From: Verrucomicrobiota bacterium
Lineage (GTDB): Bacteria; Verrucomicrobiota; Verrucomicrobiia; Limisphaerales; UBA11358
Direction of reading: 5' to 3'
Length of the DNA: 12,279 nucleotides
Assembly: GCA_026225155.1 (NCBI GenBank)
Contig: JAMFSG010000186.1
Location: 1 to 12,279, forward strand
Shown: positions 7,065-12,279 of the stretch, piece by piece
Layout: each line of letters opens with the position of its first letter
How positions within the stretch are numbered: position 1 is the stretch's first letter
Notes under the pieces: model-generated
Database searches by the model: none
What the model was told of the DNA's origin: nothing
Seen by the model: the letters and a program-made list of their open reading frames with translations, nothing else
Made by a program: the position numbers and the translations under genes

Positions 7065-7829
7065 TTAAAGTTTTTTCACGATAAAAGTATCGTTCATGAA
7101 ACGCGATTCCCAGCCGAGATGATCGGAGTTTTCATGGTTTTTCAAAACGCCGCCGGCGTCGCGGACGATCTGGTTCACGCGTTCCACCGGGATTCCGTAG
7201 AGCGGAATGAATGGCTGACCGTGGCTGCGCCATTTGCGGACGAGATCCGCGCTCCATTCGGGAATGAAGGTGCGCCAGCCGTGCGCGTGAATGGTTTGAA
7301 AACAGGCGACGCCGCCGGGTTTCAGCACGCGCAAAAAATCGCGGATGTAATTCTGCTGGAATCTTCCGGGAATGTGCTGGAGCGAAATCATGGAGCACAC
7401 GAAATCGTAACTGCCGTCCGCAAACGGCTGCAAATTTTCGCGCGCATTGAGGTGATATTTCACGCGGTCAGGAAATTTATTGAAATCCACCGCCTGCCGG
7501 ATCATGGAAGACGAAATATCAATCCCATCCACCGATTCAAAACGCGCCGCCAAAGCCTGCGTCAACCGGCCCAAACCGCAGCCAAAATCCAAGGCGCGAC
7601 CGGAAAGCGGCAAAGCGCCCGCCTGTTGGAGCTGCGTAAAAATTTCTTCCACCTCGATTTTCCCCGTCGCAAAAAAATCCGCCGCTGCCCAGCGGTTGCC
7701 TTTCTTCGCTGGGTCAGTCAAAACGACCCACATGGCGTCGCTCTCACCGAGCGCCGTCCAGTTTTTTCGCGTTTCTTCAAGGTTCACCCGCTGTTGGATA
7801 TTGGAAAATCCGTCGCGGGTCAATTTCAT
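7065..7829 (-). CDS. Class I SAM-dependent methyltransferase, substrate unknown
   Basis: A 254-residue Rossmann-fold methyltransferase. Seen directly: SAM-binding motif I ALDFGCGLGRLTQALA (79-94), acidic motif II VDGIDIS (100-106), a post-II acidic/adenine region ENLQPFADGSYDFVCSM (131-147), and the LQHIP and LRVLKPGGVACF motifs (150-178). This matches the Methyltransf_11/25 type acting on small molecules or sugars rather than rRNA. The 50-residue N-terminal lead (NWTALGESDAMWVVLTDPAKKG) resembles methyltransferases found near polysaccharide genes, but nothing here supports a substrate. The frame is open further upstream to 8024, but that part is the antisense of the HAD gene; the ATG at 7827-7829 leaves a 46-bp divergent gap. 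The stop lies 26 nt before the rluE-like gene. Confidence 0.8.
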   Translation of the reverse strand: MKLTRDGFSNIQQRVNLEETRKNWTALGESDAMWVVLTDPAKKGNRWAAADFFATGKIEVEEIFTQLQQAGALPLSGRALDFGCGLGRLTQALAARFESVDGIDISSSMIRQAVDFNKFPDRVKYHLNARENLQPFADGSYDFVCSMISLQHIPGRFQQNYIRDFLRVLKPGGVACFQTIHAHGWRTFIPEWSADLVRKWRSHGQPFIPLYGIPVERVNQIVRDAGGVLKNHENSDHLGWESRFMNDTFIVKKL

Positions 7830-7875
7830 ACGAAAAAAGTTGTCGGCTTTCGCCGCGAACTGGTAACAATCAAAT

Positions 7876-9000
7876 GTGATCCGCAACATCATTTTTGACT
7901 GGTCGGGGACTTTGGTGGACGATTTGCCGGCGGTTTTGCAGGCGTCCAATTTTGTGCTCGCCCAGGCCGGCAAACCGCTTGTGTCGTTGGAACAATTTCG
8001 GGCGGAATTTTCCCTGCCGTTCAAAAAATTTTACGACCGCCACACGCCCGAAGTGCCGATGGCGCAGCTCGAAGAATGGTTTCATGCCGAGTTCAAACGT
8101 GCGCAAACTTCCGTGGTCGAACTGCCGCACGCGCGCACATTTTTGGAATTTTGCCGCGCAAAAAAAATCCGCACCTTTCTGTTGAGCACCGTCCACGCCG
8201 ACCATTTCAAAGTCCAATGTCGCATCAACGGCTTTGACGTTTTCCTCGAAAAACCCTACACCGACGTATGGGACAAGCGCGAAAAAATCCACGAGATCCT
8301 CGCTGAAAATAATCTGAAGCCGGACGAAACCGTTTTCATCGGCGACATGGAGCACGACATCGAAACTGCGCATCACGGCGGCGTGCATTCGTGCGCCGTG
8401 CTGACCGGCTACAACACGCTGCCGCAATTGCGCAAGGCCGAGCCGGATTTGATTGTCGAGCACCTTTCGGAATTGCGCGGCCTGTTGGAGAAAAATAATT
8501 TTGTTTTAACCCGGTGGGGCGAGATTCCGTCGAGCCGTGACTTAAAACCGGATTTGGGCTCGACGGAGTCTCGCCCCGCCAACCATAAAATTCCACTTTC
8601 GACCGTCGGCGCGCTGATCTTCAATTCAAAAAACGAAATGCTGATGATCCGCACGCACAAGTGGTCGAACAAATGGGGGATTCCCGGCGGCAAAATCAAA
8701 TGGGGCGAAACGTCCGAAGCCGCGTTGCGCCGCGAAATTTTGGAAGAAACGGCACTGAAAATTTCCGGCATTAAATTCGTGCTCGTGCAAGATTGCATTC
8801 ACTCGCAGGAATTTTATCACGATGCGCATTTTGTTTTGTTGAATTACACCTGCCGTTGCACCGCGAAAAATCCACGCGTAAAATTGAACGACGAAGGCCA
8901 GGAATTCCGCTGGCTGAAATTTGCCGACGCCAAAAAACTGAAGCTGAACAAACCCACGAAAATCTTGCTCGAAGCTGTTTTGAAAAACAAAAGACGTTAA
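7876..9000 (+). CDS. HAD phosphatase-NUDIX hydrolase fusion, candidate folate-pathway dephosphorylase
   Basis: A 374-residue two-domain protein. HAD domain, about 1-205: motif I FDWSGTLVDD with nucleophile Asp8, motif II FLLST (Ser104), Lys134 or Lys137 as motif III, and motif IV FIGDMEHD (Asp157, Asp161). The usual second Asp of DxD is Ser10, as seen in some HAD families such as DWAGT-type enzymes. NUDIX domain, about 238-374: box from Gly272 through Glu278, Arg286-Glu287 and Glu290-Glu291, with Ala in place of the last Gly. The linker (213-235) is encoded by a long palindrome. folB starts 68 nt downstream on the same strand; this suggests that the NUDIX half removes pyrophosphate from dihydroneopterin triphosphate and the HAD half removes the last phosphate. 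That role is inference. Start is GTG at 7876; no Shine-Dalgarno motif is visible. Confidence 0.85.
   Translation: MIRNIIFDWSGTLVDDLPAVLQASNFVLAQAGKPLVSLEQFRAEFSLPFKKFYDRHTPEVPMAQLEEWFHAEFKRAQTSVVELPHARTFLEFCRAKKIRTFLLSTVHADHFKVQCRINGFDVFLEKPYTDVWDKREKIHEILAENNLKPDETVFIGDMEHDIETAHHGGVHSCAVLTGYNTLPQLRKAEPDLIVEHLSELRGLLEKNNFVLTRWGEIPSSRDLKPDLGSTESRPANHKIPLSTVGALIFNSKNEMLMIRTHKWSNKWGIPGGKIKWGETSEAALRREILEETALKISGIKFVLVQDCIHSQEFYHDAHFVLLNYTCRCTAKNPRVKLNDEGQEFRWLKFADAKKLKLNKPTKILLEAVLKNKRR
8513..8580. repeat. Imperfect 24-bp palindrome encoding the HAD-NUDIX linker
   Basis: Arms 8513-8536 and 8557-8580 are reverse complements at 22 of 24 positions (both mismatches allow G-U pairs in RNA), with a 20-nt loop. 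The sequence CTCGACGGAGTCTCGCCCC is at the right arm. It encodes residues 213-235, exactly the gap between the two catalytic domains, and keeps the frame. The string CCGCCAACCAT at 8576-8586 recurs in the palindrome of the rluE-like gene and is read there in the same codon phase. Confidence 0.8.
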
Positions 9001-9010
9001 ATGGTCGCAT

Positions 9011-9057
9011 CGTTAAAAAGTTGAATCGTGAATCTGCATCCGATTTAACGATTCAAC
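9011..9057. repeat. Inverted repeat in the leader of folB
   Basis: GTTGAATCGT (9020-9029) pairs perfectly with ACGATTCAAC (9048-9057), and CGTTAAA (9011-9017) pairs with TTTAACG (9044-9050). The two stems overlap and would be mutually exclusive. The repeat fills most of the 68 nt between the HAD-NUDIX stop and folB and ends 11 nt before the folB ATG, so in the mRNA it could affect folB initiation or act as a weak terminator. It may also be a dispersed intergenic repeat. Confidence 0.55.
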
Positions 9058-9068
9058 AAATTACAAAT

Positions 9069-9416
9069 ATGAAAATTTCCATCGTTGACCTCGAAGTTTT
9101 TTATCGTGTCGGCGTGCCGGACGCGGAACGAGCGCAACCGCAGCGTTTGCTGCTGACGGTGGAAATGGAATCCGATTTTTCCGCCGCCGCCAAAACCGAT
9201 TCCATCGCGGATACGATTGATTATTTTTCCGTGACGCAACGGCTGCTGAAATTTGGCGATGACAAGAATTGGAAGCTGATCGAAAAACTCGCCGCCGACA
9301 TCGCCGAAATGACCTTGACGGAATTCAAGCCGCAAACGGTTTCGGTTGAAGTGAAAAAATTTATCATTCCGCAGGCGCGTCATGTTTCCGTCAGTTTGAC
9401 GAAGCGACGGAACTGA
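9069..9416 (+). CDS. folB: Dihydroneopterin aldolase FolB
   Basis: FolB cleaves dihydroneopterin to 6-hydroxymethyl-dihydropterin and glycolaldehyde in folate synthesis. The product is 115 residues, typical length. Seen directly: an N-terminal strand IVDLEVFYRVGV, then PDAERAQPQ with Glu20, the conserved substrate-binding TIDYFSV (49-55), LIEKLAADIA with Glu72, and VEVKKF with Lys97 near the C-terminus; Glu20, Glu72 and Lys97 line up with the active-site Glu/Glu/Lys of studied aldolases. The ATG at 9069 follows an inverted repeat, and there is no Shine-Dalgarno sequence. It lies downstream of, and codirectional with, the HAD-NUDIX gene. Its last 26 bases overlap the convergent 3' end of comEC. 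Confidence 0.9.
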   Translation: MKISIVDLEVFYRVGVPDAERAQPQRLLLTVEMESDFSAAAKTDSIADTIDYFSVTQRLLKFGDDKNWKLIEKLAADIAEMTLTEFKPQTVSVEVKKFIIPQARHVSVSLTKRRN

Positions 9417-11025
9417 ATTTCTGCTCGTCCATCGTCCCCAGTTTCCAGCCGGTTTTGTCCGCCACGATTTTTATCGCGCCGGACGTGCGCGTATAGATCA
9501 CCGGCACATTTTTTCCGGCGAGACGTTCCTTGAGTTCGCGTTTAGCGCGTCGTGTCGCGGGCATTTCAGAATCGGCGACAACGATTGTTTTCGGATGGAT
9601 CGCGTCGAGCAACGCATCGCACAGCGGTTCGCCTTCATTCGGCAAGCCGGCGATGACGATGTCGGCGTGCAAATCATTGGTCGTGGCGAGCAACGCGCTT
9701 TGGCCAACACGGCTTAAATCGGACAAGAGCAAAATTTTCGTGCTGTGAAAATTTCCGAGCAGGACAAGCGCGTTGTCGTCCGCGCGCGAAAAATTATTGG
9801 CCGCATTCGGATATAAAATTTTCCAGCAGCCGACGGAATCGCCCGCGCTAAAAGTTTTATGACGGGTCGGCGGATTTTCAAATGCGGCAACGGTTTTGCG
9901 ATAAAGGCTGGAACGAAAATTGACGCTGCTTGTCCATAATTCGCCGATACCAAAAAGTTCGTCGAGCGATTGTGCGCCGCCGATGTTGCGTGTGTCGCCT
10001 TCGGTCAAAACAAGGCGTGGAATTTTATTAACGCCTTGCGCGCGGAGAAAATCTTTGAGCGTGAACTCAACGGCTTTGTCGCTGCCGCAATCCACGAGCC
10101 AGTCGTTCGCGCGGCCATCGGCATCCACAAAAACCGCGTGGCCACCGCTCAAGGGCAAGACGGTCAGATCAGTTTCGCCGCGCGAATTTTCCCAGCGGAA
10201 AAAATAAATCGCGGCGATGAAAATTAAAATGATTGCGCCGGAAATTTTTCGCCGTGCCATTTTGAGCCAGCCGCTGAAAAGGACGATGACGACGGCGTAA
10301 TAAATTCCAACGGTGAACCACGAAATTTCGGGGACGTAGAAAAATGCGCCGGGAATTTTCGTGAAAGCTTCACTGGCCCAAGTCATGGCGAGCATGAAAA
10401 ACCACGCGGCTTGGTTGAACAATTCTGTGGCAAACGGAAACCAAGTTCCACAGATGAGTGCGCCGAGATTGGCCATGAGCGCGAAAGTTCCGAGCGGCAC
10501 GGCGATGATATTGGCAAGCGTTGAAACCGGACTGAACAGATGAAAATATTTTATCGAAAGCGGCAGCGAGCCGATCCACGCGGCGAGCGACAAGGCGCAA
10601 TAACGCGCCAGTTTTCGGGCAAGCCAAAGAAATTTTCTTTTCCATCCGGGCAATAATTCATCTGGCAACAACGGATCGTGTTTCAACAACCGGTCGGAAA
10701 ATTCATTCATCGGCGGCAGCATGAGCGCGATGACGAGCATGACAAAAAATGAAAGTTGAAAGCTGGCTTCAAAAATCTGGCGCGGTTCCCAAACGAGAAT
10801 GATGAACGCGGCGGCGGCGAGGGAATTCAACAAATCACTTGGACGTTTCAGCGCCCAGCCGCCGAGCACGACGGTCATCATCACAGATGCGCGGATGGCG
10901 GAGGATTCCCAGCCGGTCGCGGCGGTGTAAAACCAGATGACGGGGATCGCGACTGCGCCGCACCAGGCGCGGGAGATTTGCAGTACGCGCAGTATCGTAC
11001 TAACAGGCAAAACATTTATTTTCAA
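9391..11025 (-). pseudogene. comEC: ComEC/Rec2 DNA-uptake channel, C-terminal part separated from its N-terminus
   Basis: The C-terminal portion of ComEC, the inner-membrane channel for transforming DNA. About 535 codons are native: competence-domain segments with SSAIRASVMM (41-50), EPRQIFEASFQLSFF (80-94), several membrane spans to about residue 275, and a soluble metallo-beta-lactamase-like domain from about 285. That domain is degenerate: the His-rich THxHxDH position reads LTEGDTRNIGG and the later PHHGS position reads LPNEGE, so it should not bind metal. The frame is joined at ACGATA (10993-10998) to element sequence; the first nine codons and the TTG start at 11023-11025 belong to the insertion. 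The segment that should carry the ISGLH motif is missing. It was probably inactive as soon as the element inserted. Confidence 0.85.
10993..10998. repeat. Left copy of TATCGT direct repeat (element boundary)
   Basis: TATCGT lies exactly where comEC coding (minus strand ...ACG ATA CTG CGC GTA CTG) gives way to AT-rich sequence. The same hexamer bounds the other end at 12205-12210. Large serine recombinases leave a short crossover core at both ends, which this fits; a 6-bp match alone could be chance. Confidence 0.5.
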
Positions 11026-11042
11026 TTAAAGGGCGGGAATAC

Positions 11043-11071
11043 TTGAAAACATTGAGAAAGTTTTATATGAT
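11043..11071 (+). promoter_or_regulatory. Possible sigma70 promoter pointing inward from the left element end
   Basis: TTGAAA at 11043-11048 and TATGAT at 11066-11071 with a 17-nt spacer, each one base off consensus. It would transcribe rightward, through the short frame at 11146-11220 and antisense to the recombinase 3' end. The region is AT-rich, so chance matches are likely. Confidence 0.35.
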
Positions 11072-11145
11072 ATACCTTAAGTGGTGTCCTGTTACGCGCG
11101 CAGCAAATTCCAAAATGAAAACCTATTTCTTTATTTTATAAAAAG

Positions 11146-11220
11146 ATGAAGTCAAAAAAATCCCGAAGGTTGAAAAATCCAAAGGTGAATTCTAATAAAA
11201 GAGTTATTGTTACTGTTTAG
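11146..11220 (+). CDS. Possible 24-residue basic peptide or truncated gene remnant
   Basis: ATG at 11146 opens a 24-codon frame ending in TAG at 11218-11220, with a very basic product (MKSKKSRRLKNPK...). It lies 75 nt downstream of a promoter-like sequence and overlaps the recombinase stop by 11 nt, convergent. There is no Shine-Dalgarno sequence and no family was recognised. It may be a real small element gene, a truncated one, or chance. Confidence 0.2.
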   Translation: MKSKKSRRLKNPKVNSNKRVIVTV

Positions 11221-12168
11221 AAAGATAATCAATAACTTTTTCTTTAGTAGTCTTTGCGGGCGCAGCTTTCTTTAATGATGTTTTCCAGCGGTCTGATTTA
11301 TTGCGTAACGATTCATAGGCAGATGATTCTGAAACCAGTTTGCCCCTTCGATTTAGAACAAAAAATTTATGGTCTTTAATTTGTATCTTGCCAATAAGAG
11401 ACGGCAATTTAACCCTTACTTTTTCGCGCCATTCATCATCCGAAAGAAAACGGGCAAGATTTTCTTTGGACATTATTTTTAATTCAATAGTTTCGCCCTT
11501 GCCTCCATTTGCATCAAAATCAGTGAAGCGAACAAACCAATCTTTAATTTCTGCCGCATTTTTTGGCATATCTTGAATACTATTTAATTGGCTCGTGAAA
11601 TCGTCCAGTTCAGCTTTTATAGTTTCGCGCTCATTGTTCAGTTTGGTTAGCTGCGCTGTTAATTCTGCAATTTCTAAACCTCGTGATGCTTGAACTAATT
11701 TCGCAATGTCGGCTGATACAATGTTTAATAGATGCGTTTTTGCAGTAATATTTTTTTGTAGTGCGGCTACTTCTTCAACATCTTCGCCCTTAATTAACTT
11801 TGCTGGATTTTTACAAAGAAACTTCAAAAAGAAATCATCTTCCATTGGTTCAAGTCGAATGAAGTTTGAACGGCAAACTTTTCCGCCAGCATAATAATTT
11901 GAACAACGCAGGTAACGATATGAAACGCCGTTTTTGTTCTGAGTCATTACATTCATTTGATTGCCGCAGTGCGCGCACTCACACAGACCTGCAAGTGCTT
12001 GCCTTTGTAACCCGATTCGCCCGCACCGATGAAAACCAGATTGGATAATTTGTAGCCGTTGGCTTGGCACCATTCCTCTGCGGATTTGAGTTGCCGCCGT
12101 TTGGAGTCTGATGAATCACGGGATTGGCGCGAAGTTGACCAACGAATGAAGGAATAGGCAGTTTTCAC
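11210..12168 (-). pseudogene. Large serine recombinase, internally deleted and frameshifted
   Basis: The first 60 codons, from GTG at 12166-12168, encode the start of a serine-recombinase catalytic domain: AYSFIRWSTSRQ with the catalytic Ser11 preceded by Arg9, then DSSDSKRRQ and the GAGESGYKGKH stretch. At about 11990-12000 the reading shifts to another frame, which continues as the zinc-ribbon domain typical of large serine recombinases (LAGLCECAHCGNQM, then YLRCSNYYAGGKVC) and a coiled coil with repeated Leu/Glu/Lys (about EVAALQKN to QLNSIQD), ending at 11210. The rest of the catalytic domain and the whole DNA-binding Recombinase domain, several hundred codons in relatives, are gone. The junction GCAAGCACTTGC is a small palindrome, possibly linked to the deletion. 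The product cannot be active. Confidence 0.85.
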
Positions 12169-12174
12169 GGCCTA

Positions 12175-12203
12175 ATTATCCATTTCTTCAAATACATTGT
12201 CAA
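12175..12203 (-). promoter_or_regulatory. Consensus-like sigma70 promoter of the recombinase, at the element edge
   Basis: On the minus strand TTGACA (12203-12198), a 17-nt spacer, then GATAAT (12180-12175): a perfect -35, one-off -10 and ideal spacing. Expected transcription start is about 7 nt beyond the -10, which is the GTG start codon of the recombinase itself (12168), predicting a leaderless mRNA. The -35 is one base from the TATCGT boundary repeat. Confidence 0.65.
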
Positions 12204-12204
12204 C

Positions 12205-12210
12205 TATCGT
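12205..12210. repeat. Right copy of TATCGT direct repeat (element boundary)
   Basis: Second copy of the boundary hexamer, at the point where comEC coding (minus strand ...CGC GCC GGC ACG ATA) enters the element. Joining comEC through a single copy keeps the reading frame (RAGTILRVLQ). Confidence 0.5.
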
Positions 12211-12279
12211 GCCGGCGCGCAAAAAGGGTTCGCCGATGTCGCCGGAAAATGCGGTGCGCCAGCCGAGCGTCATCGCCCA

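Larger units (their letters stand above)
10993..12210 (-). mobile_element. Serine-recombinase element inserted in comEC, decayed
   Basis: About 1206 bp (10999-12204) plus flanking TATCGT copies. The interior is visibly more AT-rich than the surrounding genes and separates two halves of comEC. It carries a broken large serine recombinase (11210-12168), a promoter at the right edge and a possible inward promoter at the left edge. The left 211 bases (10999-11209) hold no recognisable gene apart from a 24-codon frame. It is too short to be a complete integrative element with cargo, so it is either a minimal recombinase-only transposon or a deletion remnant of something larger. Confidence 0.7.
12172..12279 (-). 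pseudogene. comEC: ComEC N-terminal side, truncated by the element (5' part beyond window)
   Basis: Read leftward from the window edge, the frame gives AMTLGWRTAF...GEPFLRAGT, which matches the part of ComEC just before the LHxxAISGLH motif (family pattern: LG...REPFRRTGTLH). After ACG ATA it runs 11 codons into the element (GTT GAC AAT...) and stops at TAG, 12172-12174. That stop lies three bases before the recombinase GTG. The N-terminal OB-fold and first membrane spans must lie to the right of the window. Confidence 0.75.

Noticed and set aside
7053..7065. AGCGG-ACG-CCGCT mini-hairpin after the methyltransferase stop
   Set aside because: Only a 5-bp stem with no U-tract in the transcript direction; too weak to call a terminator.
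7119..7898. 259-codon plus-strand frame opposite the methyltransferase
   Set aside because: The minus strand carries intact SAM-binding motifs; the plus frame shows no domain and overlaps the HAD start.
7830..8024. N-terminal extension of the methyltransferase frame to 8024
   Set aside because: It would be antisense to the conserved DWSGT motif region of the HAD gene and has no family support; the ATG at 7829 fits better.
9391..9416. 26-bp convergent overlap of folB and comEC as a regulatory antisense region
   Set aside because: Short convergent 3' overlaps are common and comEC is disrupted; no further signal supports regulation.

Overview
The window looks like chromosomal DNA of a Gram-negative, outer-membrane bacterium. 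Protein flavour (the porin type, the NadA sequence, starts lacking Shine-Dalgarno motifs, many intergenic and intragenic palindromes, a repeat built on CCACGGAT) suggests the Verrucomicrobiota, perhaps a Pedosphaera/Limisphaera-like lineage. The lineage is an inference from memory of such genomes; there is no rRNA marker here.

Layout. Positions 1-5091 (minus strand) form a phosphate-uptake operon in the order porin, pstS, pstC, pstA, pstB, with pstB cut by the window edge. It starts behind a tandem 11-bp repeat at 5231-5252 that resembles a Pho box. Upstream lie nadA (quinolinate synthase), an RluE-like pseudouridine synthase and a class I methyltransferase, all on the minus strand. On the plus strand follow a fused HAD phosphatase-NUDIX protein and folB. 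These two are a good candidate folate module: the NUDIX and HAD halves could convert dihydroneopterin triphosphate to dihydroneopterin, the substrate of FolB. Convergent to folB is comEC (DNA uptake channel), on the minus strand.

The most striking structures are insertions. comEC is split by a roughly 1.2-kb AT-rich element (about 10999-12204) bounded by a 6-bp direct repeat, TATCGT. The element carries a large serine recombinase that is itself broken by an internal out-of-frame deletion. A consensus-like promoter at the element edge would start transcription almost exactly at the recombinase GTG codon. Both comEC halves are in frame with each other across the repeat, but the segment normally holding the ISGLH motif is absent.

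Separately, two long imperfect palindromes sit in frame inside coding sequences: one in the linker between the HAD and NUDIX domains, one in a loop of the pseudouridine synthase. They share an 11-nt string read in the same frame, which suggests a family of protein-inserting palindromic repeats comparable in concept to the Rickettsia palindromic elements. A third repeat type (6356-6432) supplies the last codons and the stop of the pseudouridine synthase, and a strong hairpin lies between pstS and pstC. There is no gene-free stretch over 300 bases; the longest is the left 211 bases of the element inside comEC.
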